From JAFMDF01 sp965277445 (GTDB lineage: Bacteria > Bacteroidota > Bacteroidia > Chitinophagales > Saprospiraceae), in the NCBI GenBank assembly GCA_965277445.1, contig CBDICY010000013.1, forward strand, positions 3,782,001-3,846,000: DNA of 64,000 bases, in the 5' to 3' direction. The notes beneath the pieces are model-generated. The model had not been told where the DNA came from, did no database searches, and worked only from the letters and a program-made list of their open reading frames with translations. Made by a program: the position numbers and the translations under genes. This document shows, piece by piece, positions 8,780 through 17,794 of this stretch. Position 1 is the stretch's first letter; each line of letters opens with the position of its first letter.

Positions 8780-11700
8780 TTAAAAATTAGCATTCAAACC
8801 AAAAGTGAAACTTCTTACAACTGGACTTGCTCCTACTTGCACACCATAAGTGGTTGGTCCTAAGTAACCGCCATTTGTAATTTCTACACCTTCTGGGTTA
8901 TAAGAAGTATAATCATCTCCCATTAAGTATAATAAGTTTGTCGCTGCCACATAGATTCTAGCAGAACGTAAACCTACATTACTGATTAAATCAGACTTAA
9001 GCGAATAACCGATGGTGAAGTTTCTCAATGCTAAATAAGAAGCATCTTGGATACCAGCATCTGTTTGTCTTCTATTTCCGATATAATGCTCTCCATTATG
9101 ATTGGCAATATTATCGGTACCAAAACCATCTACCAATCTTCCACTCCATTCTGAACCATAGTATAAAGGATCAATATTATAAACTTCTCCTCCTTGAGCG
9201 CCTTGGAACTGAAGTGATAAGTCAAAATCTTTAAAGCTTAATTGTGTATTCAAGCCCCAGTAAAAGTCTGGTGTATTTTGTCCTATTTTCACTAAATCTC
9301 CACCTTCAGCTACTGTTCTTGTTCTATCAATAACACCATCACCGTTTTGGTCGATGACATAAGATTCTCCAGTACCATTATTAGGATGTCTAGTTCCATC
9401 TTCTAAAAATCGCATCTCAACTGGACCACTTGTTTGTAATCCCCACATTTCACCAATTTCTCCACCAACATAGTTTCTAAAGATTGGCCCTCTACCACTT
9501 TGTCCGTATTGTGCTCTTGGTAATTCATCTAATCCACCTAAATCTGTAATTTCTGTATTAACAGTAGAAAGGTTAGCACCAATATTCCACTTTAAATTAC
9601 TTGTATTGATTATTGTTGCACCCAAATCTAATTCCAATCCAGAACTAGTTACATCACCAGAGTTAAGGACGATGGAAGTTGTCCCTAATACTTCAGAAAC
9701 ACTTTGATTAATTAAGATGTCTTCGATATCAGAAGTATAGTAATCTAATCCTATTCTAAATCTATTTTCTAAGAAACCTACATTCACACCATAGTTCGTC
9801 TCCGTATTCGTCTGCCAAGTTAAATCTGGATTAGCAATATCGGAAGGAATCAAAAATCCATTTCCAAATATCGTCGCTTGCGGATTCAACAAACTTAATG
9901 AGCTATAAGCACCTAAGAAAGCAGTTGTTCCTAAAGATCCTCTACTGAATCGTAATTTTAAATCACTCAAGAAACCAGGATTAAAGAAAGCTTCATTATG
10001 AACATTCCATCCTAAAGAAATCGCAGGAAATACTTCATATCGGTTATTACGTCCAAATCGAGAATCACCATCTCTTCTCACAGAAACAGATGCTAAGTAA
10101 CGATTATCATACGCATAGTTAATTCTACCAAAAACACTTCTTCTTGCAATAGTCTCTTTTCTTTCAAAAATCGCAAGATCTGCAGGATCTAATAAAGCAA
10201 AGTTCGCAGGTTGGCCAAAAGGTACATTTGTACCATCTAAAGTGATACCTTCAATATTGAAATTTTGGAATTCAACTCCAGCGACTGCACCTAGGTCATG
10301 TTTACCGAGTACCTTCGCATAATTTAAAGTAGTTTCACTTAAAACAGATGTTCTTTTAGTGTTTGTCTGATCTAGTCTAGTCTGTGTTGTTCGAGCTCTA
10401 GAGTCAAACTCCAGTCCTCTCCAAAAGAAGTCTTCTGTATCTCTGATATCTGCTCCCAATACGGTTTTTATATTCAAGCCTTCTGTCAATTCAAATTGTA
10501 AATAAGAGCTTACGTTACCGAAGTATGTTTTTTGGTAACGATCTGTGTTATCCAACTTTGTTGCTGGTCCTGCATCTCCTGATCCTCCGATTCCGTTATT
10601 GGCTCTTCCATAATGCCAATCTTGTGCAGTCATACCAGGCACTAAGTCATAGATACTATTATTAAAAGGTGCATCACCTCCTCTATAACCATTGTCAAAT
10701 GGTGACTTTCCTAAAGCCTGTGCTTGTTGATCTAGTTGTTGAACAAAAGCAATAGACTCTGCTGTATGGTAAACAGGGTGAACACCATAAGCTCTTAAAA
10801 GGTCTCTCATATCATGTCCTACAATATCTCTGTCTCCAACAAATCCATTGATATTTAAACCAGTTTTGAATCTGTTCCCCAATTTAGCATCTACATTCAA
10901 ACGAGCATTATATCTTTCAAAACCTTGCGTAATCACAATACCATCCGTATTTAAGTAACCAACGGAAGCATAGTAATTCACATCATCTGTCCCACCACTA
11001 ATACTTAAGTCATGGCTCATGCTAGAACCATTTCGGAAAAGCCAATCTTCTGGGCTAATAGCACCAGGAGAGTTTTCGTAGGCGTTTAATCTAAAATCTA
11101 CAAAAGCTGGATCAACTTGAGTAAGATCCCAGTTACCCGCAGCAATCTCTTGTCTTGCAAATGCAGCCCATTCTGGGCCACTCTTCAAGATATTACCTCT
11201 GTACTTACTAGAGGTACTTGCATAAGCATTATAGCTAATACTAGGTTTACCACTTTTTCCTTTTTTAGTAGTTACTAAAATAACTCCATTTGCCCCTCTT
11301 GAGCCATAAATAGCCGCAGAAGCCGCATCTTTCAATACTTCCAAACTTTCAATATCATTTGGATTAACAGTAGCTAAACTTCCTGAAATCGGATAACCAT
11401 CCACTACGATAAGTGGGTTAGAATCTCCCGAAATAGAAGATGCTGCTCTAATTTGAATCTTTGGATCTGCTCCAGGTGCTCCATCTTGATTTTGAATCAA
11501 AACACCAGGTAACTTACCAGCTAAAGCATCATCTACCCGAGCTGCCTGAATAGCCGCTACATCATCACCACCGATTTGTGCAATTGCACCAGTGTTATGC
11601 GATTTTTTACGCGTACCGTACCCGACTACGACTACTTCATCTAATAAAGCACCTTCGGTTAGGTTTACATCAATGACTGTTTGTGCCCCAACTCTAATTG

Positions 11701-12010
11701 CTTGGTCTTGATATCCAGTATAACTAAATTCCAATATGTCGCCTTCATTAGCGTCAATACTGTATTTTCCATCCAAGTCCGTAACTGTACCTGTAGAAGT
11801 ACCTTTAATAAGCACATTTACCCCAATTAAAGGTTGTCCATCATCATCCATTACTGTACCAGTAATTGTAGCTGCCACTTTTTCTTCTGAATTAATATTG
11901 TTATTCATGTGCGTGTCTCCTCTGGAGAAAACGGGAAGAAAAAGGACTAAAAAGGAAAGAAGTCCAATAAGTTTGATGCCTTTCCAATTTTTTGTTAAAT
12001 TGTCCACCAT
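8780..12010 (-). CDS. SusC/RagA-family TonB-dependent transporter (SusC1)
   Basis: A 1076-residue outer-membrane receptor with ATG start at 12010. It has an N-terminal signal region (hydrophobic about residues 12-29), a carboxypeptidase-regulatory-like beta domain (about 47-120), a TonB-box-like DEVVVVGYGT (124-133), a plug domain (about 140-260) and a large beta barrel ending in an aromatic residue (LNANF). It imports oligosaccharides across the outer membrane together with SusD1. The leader is strikingly similar to that of SusC2, and the 280-bp upstream leader is also conserved, so the two came from a duplication. The regulator GntR1 lies directly upstream. Alginate fragments are the likely cargo, by context. 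Confidence 0.95.
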   Translation of the reverse strand: MVDNLTKNWKGIKLIGLLSFLVLFLPVFSRGDTHMNNNINSEEKVAATITGTVMDDDGQPLIGVNVLIKGTSTGTVTDLDGKYSIDANEGDILEFSYTGYQDQAIRVGAQTVIDVNLTEGALLDEVVVVGYGTRKKSHNTGAIAQIGGDDVAAIQAARVDDALAGKLPGVLIQNQDGAPGADPKIQIRAASSISGDSNPLIVVDGYPISGSLATVNPNDIESLEVLKDAASAAIYGSRGANGVILVTTKKGKSGKPSISYNAYASTSSKYRGNILKSGPEWAAFARQEIAAGNWDLTQVDPAFVDFRLNAYENSPGAISPEDWLFRNGSSMSHDLSISGGTDDVNYYASVGYLNTDGIVITQGFERYNARLNVDAKLGNRFKTGLNINGFVGDRDIVGHDMRDLLRAYGVHPVYHTAESIAFVQQLDQQAQALGKSPFDNGYRGGDAPFNNSIYDLVPGMTAQDWHYGRANNGIGGSGDAGPATKLDNTDRYQKTYFGNVSSYLQFELTEGLNIKTVLGADIRDTEDFFWRGLEFDSRARTTQTRLDQTNTKRTSVLSETTLNYAKVLGKHDLGAVAGVEFQNFNIEGITLDGTNVPFGQPANFALLDPADLAIFERKETIARRSVFGRINYAYDNRYLASVSVRRDGDSRFGRNNRYEVFPAISLGWNVHNEAFFNPGFLSDLKLRFSRGSLGTTAFLGAYSSLSLLNPQATIFGNGFLIPSDIANPDLTWQTNTETNYGVNVGFLENRFRIGLDYYTSDIEDILINQSVSEVLGTTSIVLNSGDVTSSGLELDLGATIINTSNLKWNIGANLSTVNTEITDLGGLDELPRAQYGQSGRGPIFRNYVGGEIGEMWGLQTSGPVEMRFLEDGTRHPNNGTGESYVIDQNGDGVIDRTRTVAEGGDLVKIGQNTPDFYWGLNTQLSFKDFDLSLQFQGAQGGEVYNIDPLYYGSEWSGRLVDGFGTDNIANHNGEHYIGNRRQTDAGIQDASYLALRNFTIGYSLKSDLISNVGLRSARIYVAATNLLYLMGDDYTSYNPEGVEITNGGYLGPTTYGVQVGASPVVRSFTFGLNANF

Positions 12011-12294
12011 AATTCAATGATTTAAAATTGTTTTATAAATAGCTCTTTTACTAGTGAGAGCTTCATTAAGCAAGTAACCCTTGGTTATCAGCATAGGATA
12101 GTTAGCTCAAAGTTCGTCCAAAACTTTAAGAAGGTCATTCTCCAAAATGACCAATTTCATTAGCTAAACTGTTTGTTATTGCTGAATTCAAGAGTTATCA
12201 AAGGGGTTAGTAATTAATTTTGCTAACCCTTTCTTATTCTGTGTTAGAGATAAAAATGATCAGGACCTATTTTTCTGTTTGCCCTGTTTCTTCT
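12011..12294 (-). promoter_or_regulatory. Conserved susC1 leader with stem-loops
   Basis: This 284-bp spacer between GntR1 and SusC1 aligns along its length with 22512-22785 upstream of SusC2. Conserved parts include GGTCATT (12133-12139) pairing with AATGACC (12146-12152), an AGCTCT/AGAGCT stem near the SusC start, and a hairpin at 12201-12232 (GGGTTAG with CTAACCC). The last hairpin is kept in the second copy with different bases (AAGATTAA with TTAATCTT), so the pairing rather than the sequence is preserved. It may be a terminator for gntR or an attenuator for susC. No clear -7 box was found here. Confidence 0.5.
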
Positions 12295-13008
12295 TTACGC
12301 TCTATTTTCTTTCAAAGTTTTACTATAATCAGTTACATCTTGTAAGTGTTCTTCCATTGCCTTTGCGGCTAACTCAGGTTTTTGATTGACAATAAATTCT
12401 AAAATAACTTTATGCTCTTCTAGAGAACGATAAAATCTACCATCTTTACAAACATCTAGTTTAGTAAAATTCTTAACAATATCTGGAGTAATAATCAGCA
12501 TCAAAGACTTTAAAACGGTATTTCTTCCTGCTTCCGCAATCGTTAAATGGAATAATAAATCTTCCTCTACTGCTGGTAGGCCATTTCTCACTTTTGCCTC
12601 ATAAGCATCTAAGGCGCTTTTCATATTAATAATATCCTCTGTTGTTCGGCGTTGAGCAGCTATTCTTGCTGCTTGTGTTTCTAAGAGTGTTCTTGTTTCT
12701 ACCAAATCCACAAATTCACTTTCCTCTAATTTTAAGACATCTGTAATTAAACCTTCTAATGCGGTAATGCCTATCCCTTCTACAATCGACCCACTTTGAG
12801 GCAAGGTTTTTAAGATGCCATAAAATTCAAGTTTAGCAATAGCATCTCTTACATGCGTTCGGCCAACACCTAATTTCTCTGCTAACTTTCGTTCTGAGGG
12901 TAGCCTATCTCCTGGGTTCAATTGTCCAGAAGAGATCAAACCTCTTATCTGCCCTATTATCTTGTCTACTGGAGTTTCTACAGCTATCTCTTGAAAGTTT
13001 TTCAACAT
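12295..13008 (-). CDS. GntR/FadR-family transcriptional regulator (GntR1)
   Basis: A 237-residue regulator with an N-terminal winged helix-turn-helix (PGDRLPSERKLAEKLGVGRT, then HVRDAIAKLE; about residues 36-66) and a C-terminal all-helical FCD effector domain (about 90-225, with LLFHLTIAEAGRN). FadR/UxuR/ExuR-type members bind uronates or related acids and repress catabolic operons. It is nearly identical to GntR2 at 22786-23511, with about eight substitutions before the divergent C-terminal few residues. Its promoter carries TTGGTTGACCAA palindromes, one over the -33 box, so it probably represses itself and related promoters of the alginate locus. The start is ATG at 13008. Confidence 0.92.
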   Translation of the reverse strand: MLKNFQEIAVETPVDKIIGQIRGLISSGQLNPGDRLPSERKLAEKLGVGRTHVRDAIAKLEFYGILKTLPQSGSIVEGIGITALEGLITDVLKLEESEFVDLVETRTLLETQAARIAAQRRTTEDIINMKSALDAYEAKVRNGLPAVEEDLLFHLTIAEAGRNTVLKSLMLIITPDIVKNFTKLDVCKDGRFYRSLEEHKVILEFIVNQKPELAAKAMEEHLQDVTDYSKTLKENRA

Positions 13009-13040
13009 ATTGCTTTTATTTTTCGATGCGCACTTTAAAA

Positions 13041-13110
13041 TTGGTTGACCAAAAATTGAACGACCAATTAATTATAAATCAAAAGTAAAATAAAAAATTG
13101 GTTGACCAAA
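13041..13110 (-). promoter_or_regulatory. gntR1 promoter with FadR/GntR-type operators
   Basis: Read on the minus strand, TTTG (13110-13107), a 19-nt spacer and TACTTTTG (13087-13080) match the Bacteroidota -33/-7 promoter consensus exactly. A palindrome TTGGTTGACCAA at 13098-13109 overlaps the -33 box. Two more sites, TTGAACGACCAA (13056-13067) and TTGGTTGACCAA (13041-13052), lie just downstream of the -7 box. The arrangement indicates repression by the GntR protein encoded 33 bp downstream. The same layout is found at 23564-23618. Confidence 0.75.
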
Positions 13111-13262
13111 AAAAATATGCATTTTTTTTTAGTATGTTTAAATAATCTTAGCAAAAAAAATCAAAACCGCATAATTTTTAATAACAGGTGGAGAACTGGA
13201 AAATTAAATTTACTCAAAACTGATGATTTTGAAATAAAATACTTTTTTGTAAAAGTGATTAG

Positions 13263-13373
13263 TGGTTGGTGATTGGATTAGCCATGGAAGCTCAACGCTT
13301 AATCTAATCGCCAATAACTCTTCTCCCCTAAGTTCCAAAGTGAAATAGACTATTTATTTGGGGAGTTTTTTTC
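13263..13373 (+). ncRNA. Candidate small RNA or palindrome with plus-strand terminator
   Basis: In the 375-bp gap between GntR1 and PL7, an imperfect inverted repeat (TTGGTGATTGGATTAG and TAATCTAATCGCCAA) is followed by a second stem, CTCCCCTAA with TTATTTGGGGAG, and then seven T on the plus strand. No plus-strand protein gene precedes it. It could be a short transcript ending in an intrinsic terminator, or the stem could serve PL7 on the minus strand, where the T-run is lacking. I saw no clear promoter for an sRNA. Confidence 0.3.
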
Positions 13374-13383
13374 CTTCATTCCT

Positions 13384-14316
13384 TTAATGACTTATAGTTA
13401 AATCGTAATATTTCACTTTGGCAAAACTATCTGATGCTTTTGATTGTAAATAATTACCCGCTTTGAAGTAATTTTCGAAGACGCTCCATTTTTGCATGTG
13501 AATATTCTCGTAAACCACAGATTCTTCTTCGTTTAAAATCACTTCTAATCTGCCATCGGAAGCAATCACCTCTAAAGTAAATTTCTCGTTGCCTACGTTG
13601 GTTTTAAAATTATGCCCCTTGTCATCGGTCCATGCACTTGTCTTTAATATCTCGTTTTCGGGGGCATTTACATTTTTTAGTTCTTTAGTTTTTATTCGGA
13701 TTCGACCTCCTTTATCCCAATAGATTTTAAGTACAGGCGGCGCATTATTATCATCTTCTCCGATTAAATCTCTTTGTTCGTTGGTCAAGCGACCATGTAT
13801 CTGCATAATGATAACCTTGGATGGCTTTCCGTTTTTCTCGGTAGAAACCTCGGCTACAGCCAACGTACCTTTCATTCGTCCACCTTGGGCAAAGGTCCAA
13901 TTGGTTTTATTGCTGCCTGGTACCATTTGTTCTCTTAATTCTGTTCTAGAATAAGAAGAATTTCTAGTAGAAGCACCTGGATGCGTATAAAAAACCAAAG
14001 AACCATCAGTAGAATCATTATACATGAATTCCTTTAGTACCTCCACATTGGGATAATCTAATATGGCAGGAGGTTTTATTTCACTTGGCTTACCAATTGG
14101 CAAGGTAACTTTCCAATTATTTAGGTCAATTTTCGGCAAAAAATAATCAACGCCTTCTACGGGCTTAGTGGCTTCAGGAGTTGAAACAAGCGATCGATTT
14201 GTGCTTCCACAACCAATCCCAATAAATATTAGGGCGGCCATTAAAAAAGCATAGAGACTAAACCTTTCAAATTGAAAGTCTAGGTGATTTTTAATGCTAA
14301 AGAAGTAATTGGTCAT
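13384..14316 (-). CDS. PL7-family alginate lyase lipoprotein
   Basis: A 310-residue lyase with all three PL7 (alginate_lyase2, jelly-roll) signatures: R124-T-E-L-R128, Q172-I-H174 and YFKAGNYLQ at 283-291. The QIH form is usually linked with preference for polyguluronate-containing substrate. A hydrophobic segment ends in GIGC with C36 as the likely lipidated residue, so it is probably anchored in the outer membrane; the 20-residue stretch before the hydrophobic core is unusually long but there is no better start than the ATG at 14316. PL7 enzymes cleave alginate endolytically by beta-elimination, feeding PL17. It lies between GntR1 and the surface glycan-binding protein on the same strand. 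Confidence 0.93.
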   Translation of the reverse strand: MTNYFFSIKNHLDFQFERFSLYAFLMAALIFIGIGCGSTNRSLVSTPEATKPVEGVDYFLPKIDLNNWKVTLPIGKPSEIKPPAILDYPNVEVLKEFMYNDSTDGSLVFYTHPGASTRNSSYSRTELREQMVPGSNKTNWTFAQGGRMKGTLAVAEVSTEKNGKPSKVIIMQIHGRLTNEQRDLIGEDDNNAPPVLKIYWDKGGRIRIKTKELKNVNAPENEILKTSAWTDDKGHNFKTNVGNEKFTLEVIASDGRLEVILNEEESVVYENIHMQKWSVFENYFKAGNYLQSKASDSFAKVKYYDLTISH

Positions 14317-14746
14317 TGTACTTTTATCGTGTTACTTAATCCAATATATTATAAGTTCTCAATTGGTAGCATAGAATTTAGTTGTACCAATTCCCCATAA
14401 GTTCTAAATAGGTAGTTACGATTGAATTACCTACAAATATCCTAAATTAGCAGGGGTTAATTCCCCCTTTTGAGGGCAGGAGGATGTTTTCGATAGTTGC
14501 TCCAACTATTCTGGAAAATATCAACTTTACATCCCCCCTCCCCTCTTCAAAGGGGGAGAAATATTGTGCTAATTGATAAAATTTTCACCTAACTTAACAA
14601 CTTTTCGTCTTTAAAAAGATATGAGTAATTAGTACGCCTGAAGTCTGGGATACCTGTTTAAACATTGAGAACTTACAATCTGTTTACCAACCCCATCTGA
14701 ATATAACGGGTAAGTTTTGCGATTATATTAGCAACCATAAGTTGGT
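14317..14746. other. Intergenic region upstream of PL7
   Basis: No gene seen. It contains several pairs of inverted sequence, such as TTTACCAAC (14683-14691) with GTTGGTAAA (14741-14749), and a C-rich/G-rich stretch at 14460-14560 (CCCCCTCCCCTCTT...GGGGGAGAAATATTGTGC) that faintly resembles the interior of the family B element. The PL7 promoter should lie in the last part near 14317-14400, but I could not identify a convincing -33/-7 pair. Confidence 0.5.
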
Positions 14747-14783
14747 AAAAAAACACAAGGTGACCAATAAATTAGTCACCTTG
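14747..14783 (-). terminator. Rho-independent terminator after the surface glycan-binding gene
   Basis: On the minus strand CAAGGTGAC (14783-14775) pairs with GTCACCTTG (14764-14756) around a 10-nt loop, and a run of seven T follows. It lies 29 bp past the stop codon of the PKD/CBM protein gene. Confidence 0.85.
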
Positions 14784-14812
14784 CGAATTTTATTTATTAA
14801 CTAAAAAATCAA

Positions 14813-17614
14813 TTAAAGCGTAGTAATTGAAATATCATCTATTCTACATTCTACCCCTACATTAGTGAAAAGGATAGATATTTCTGTATTGTTGCCTGAA
14901 CTGAACTCCATACTTTCCATAATGTAAGCATTGGCATCTGTCTGATCATTTACAGTAACAGAGGAAATTGTAGCGCCAGCTACTTGAGATAAATCAGTCA
15001 AAGTAGCACCAGTACCATCTAGGATAGACACCGTTAGACTTCCTTCAGGACTCGTTTTCATTGTGTAGAAGAAGGAAACTCTATACTTCGTATTAGGTTC
15101 AACCGCTAGTGTTTGTAATCCAACCCGATCACCACCAGAAGGTAACTTAGCTGCTTGAGAACCGCTATTTGTTGGACTAGATGTAATCTGGATCACTCCT
15201 CCTAAACTATTTCTCCAAGCGTCTCGGCCATCACCTGTTCCATCAGGTAACGTGTTATCCTCAAATCCACCTTGAGAGACCATTGGAATAAAACCTTGTG
15301 CAAGTGCTAATGAAATATCATCTATTCTACACTCTACTCCTACATTTGAGAAGAAAACGGCTATTTCCGTATTATTACCTGAATTGAAGTTGATCGTTTC
15401 CGTGATATAAGCATTGGCATCCGTCTGATCATTGACCATACTTGTAGCAATCGTAGCCGCAGGAACTTCGGATAGATCATTCAATGTTCTACCGTCTAAG
15501 ATAGAAACCGTTAAACTTCCTTCAGGACTCGTTTTCATCGTGTAATTATAAGTAAGCGTGTAGGCTGTATTAGGCGACACAGCAACTAATTGATAACCGA
15601 CGCGATCACCACCAGATGGTAATTTAGCTGCTTGAGAACCACTATTTGTTGGCCCAGATGTAATCTGAATCACTCCACCTAGACTATTTCTCCATGAGTC
15701 TCGGCCGTCGCCTGTGCCATCAGGTAAAGTATTATCTTCAAATCCGCCTTCAATAATCATTGGTACTTCACCAGCTTCTATTGAGAAATCATCTAACCTA
15801 GTTTCTACCCCTTCATTGGAGAAATAGATGGCTACTTCTGATCTACCTCCTGAATTGAAACTTACCGTTTCTGTGACATAAGCATTGGCATCCGTCTGAT
15901 CATTTACGGTAACAGAAGCAATCGTAGCTTCTGGTACTTGAGCTCTTTCAGTTAAAGTAGAACCATCTAAAATAGCAACAGTTAAACTTCCCTCAGGACT
16001 CGTTTTCATCGTATAATTAAAAGTCACATTATATATCGTATTAGGCTCTACGGTAATTCGTTGATAACCAATACGAGAACCATCACTAGGTAATTTAGCC
16101 GCTTGAGAACCAGTTACAGTTGGTCCTGAGGTAATCTGAATGACTCCTCCTAATGCACTATTTCTCCAACAATCTCGACCATCTAATTTCGAGCCACAAG
16201 CTGCTGCTGAAGGATCATTATCTTCAAAACTAGCTTCACTAATCGTTGCGATGAACCCTTGTGAAATAGTTACGGTAAATTCCTTTGAGTCTTGAAGACC
16301 AGTTATACTTGTAGAAGTCAAGGTTACGGTATAAATACCATCTTCTCGATAAGTATGAGAAGCACTCATTCCTGTAAACTGGAAGCCGTCTCCAAATTCC
16401 CATAATAACTCTACTGCTCCTACAGAAGCATCGGTGAAATGAACTGTTCGATAATCCTCTGGATCTATCTCCCAACTACAGTCTACAGTAACGGGTGCTT
16501 GTATGTCAACGCCCTTTTCTAAAGTACCAGTCAAACCACTTGTTCCTGTAACCTCAAGTACAACGGTGTAAGTATCTGGAGTAGCGTATACGTGAGTTGG
16601 AGATTCCTCCGTAGAAGTATTTCCATCGCCAAAATCCCACAAGTAGCTTACCCCATCCTTTGAAGTATTCGTAAAAGTATATTCTAAAAAATTCTCTTCA
16701 CTCTGCGCAACATCAAATCCTGCTGAAGGAGGTACTGCACCCGCTGCGCCAACTTCAATGGAGAAATTATCTAATCTAGCCTCGACTGGGCCGTTAAAGA
16801 AATAAATACCAACCTTATCATTAGCACCAGAATTAAAAGATAATTTTTGTTCTAAATATTCTAAAGGGTCATCAGTATTATTTACTGTAACGGAAGCAAT
16901 TGTTCCAGCAGCAGCTTCTTCCCTTGTAGTAATCGGTCCATTTTCTGTTACACCTACTATAGCTACCGTTACAAAAGGATCAGATGAACCTTGTAACATT
17001 GTATACCAAAATCTTAGGTCATAATTTGTTTCCGTTTCTACAACAATTTCCTGATATCCAACACGAGATTGATCAGCAGGTAGTTTTGCTCCTTGATCTC
17101 CAAAGGTTACTGGACTACCCGTAATCTGAATAACCCCACCGATGCTTGTTCTCCAAGAATCTCGTCCATCACCAGAACCATCTGGTAAAGTCTTATCTTC
17201 AAAACCTGGTTCTTGAATAATTGGTTGAAATGGGCCTTCCACCACTTGCACCTGCATAGTAATTACATCTGTTTCTCCTCTCCCATCACTAGCCGTTAAG
17301 GTTACAGGATAAGTTCCTTCTCCTGCCTCAAAGGTATAGACAGGGTCTTGTTCGCTAGAGGTAGCACCACCTCCAAAATCCCACGCGAAAGTCGTAGATT
17401 CAAAAGAAAGGTTATTGAATTTAACCGTTTTAAAATCCTCTGCCGTAGAAGCATAAGAGAAGTTCGCTTTGGGCAAATTGGTATCAGGTATCGAGTTGGC
17501 TTCTGGTAAGTCAAACTCGAAAGCTTTTTGACAACTATTAAAGGCTATAGCTAAGACCGCTAAGCTAAAGCACATTATAGTCGTTCTTTTTATAAAATTA
17601 AATTTATTTTGCAT
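14813..17614 (-). CDS. Surface glycan-binding lipoprotein with PKD and repeated CBM-like modules
   Basis: A 933-residue lipoprotein (AFNSC lipobox, C28) in the SusE/SusF position downstream of SusD2. It has a PKD domain (about residues 45-125, FAWDFGGGATSSEQDP), a first CBM-like module (about 131-290), two more PKD domains (about 295-372 with LWDFGDGNTS, and 378-455 with LWEFGDGF), then three further CBM-like modules (about 456-613, 614-773, 774-933). Each module has GFEDxxxxDGxGDGRDxWR, GGVIQIT, AAKLP and DDxS motifs; the last two are almost identical. No catalytic motif is seen. It probably holds alginate at the cell surface for the PL7 lyase and the SusCD pair. The repeats suggest avidity and recent internal duplication. 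Confidence 0.85.
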   Translation of the reverse strand: MQNKFNFIKRTTIMCFSLAVLAIAFNSCQKAFEFDLPEANSIPDTNLPKANFSYASTAEDFKTVKFNNLSFESTTFAWDFGGGATSSEQDPVYTFEAGEGTYPVTLTASDGRGETDVITMQVQVVEGPFQPIIQEPGFEDKTLPDGSGDGRDSWRTSIGGVIQITGSPVTFGDQGAKLPADQSRVGYQEIVVETETNYDLRFWYTMLQGSSDPFVTVAIVGVTENGPITTREEAAAGTIASVTVNNTDDPLEYLEQKLSFNSGANDKVGIYFFNGPVEARLDNFSIEVGAAGAVPPSAGFDVAQSEENFLEYTFTNTSKDGVSYLWDFGDGNTSTEESPTHVYATPDTYTVVLEVTGTSGLTGTLEKGVDIQAPVTVDCSWEIDPEDYRTVHFTDASVGAVELLWEFGDGFQFTGMSASHTYREDGIYTVTLTSTSITGLQDSKEFTVTISQGFIATISEASFEDNDPSAAACGSKLDGRDCWRNSALGGVIQITSGPTVTGSQAAKLPSDGSRIGYQRITVEPNTIYNVTFNYTMKTSPEGSLTVAILDGSTLTERAQVPEATIASVTVNDQTDANAYVTETVSFNSGGRSEVAIYFSNEGVETRLDDFSIEAGEVPMIIEGGFEDNTLPDGTGDGRDSWRNSLGGVIQITSGPTNSGSQAAKLPSGGDRVGYQLVAVSPNTAYTLTYNYTMKTSPEGSLTVSILDGRTLNDLSEVPAATIATSMVNDQTDANAYITETINFNSGNNTEIAVFFSNVGVECRIDDISLALAQGFIPMVSQGGFEDNTLPDGTGDGRDAWRNSLGGVIQITSSPTNSGSQAAKLPSGGDRVGLQTLAVEPNTKYRVSFFYTMKTSPEGSLTVSILDGTGATLTDLSQVAGATISSVTVNDQTDANAYIMESMEFSSGNNTEISILFTNVGVECRIDDISITTL

Positions 17615-17654
17615 TTTCTTTAATTTATAGGTACTACGGTAAAAGTATGGGTTG

Positions 17655-17735
17655 TTGTAGGGGCAATCCCATGTGGTTGCCCTGAATTAGAATCGTACTA
17701 TACATTGAGCGACCACCAGAGTACGCCCCTACAAC
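17655..17735. repeat. Palindromic repeat, family C (copy 1)
   Basis: TTGTAGGGGCAATCCC at the left pairs with the inverse GTACGCCCCTACAAC at the right; the interior TGTGGTTGCCCTGA matches the element at 19288-19357. It sits between SusD2 and the glycan-binding protein gene and may act as a transcript-stabilising hairpin. Confidence 0.7.
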
Positions 17736-17794
17736 AGACAATCATTAGATTAATAATGTCATAATCTTCACCGTTGACACAATTAATATATTTT

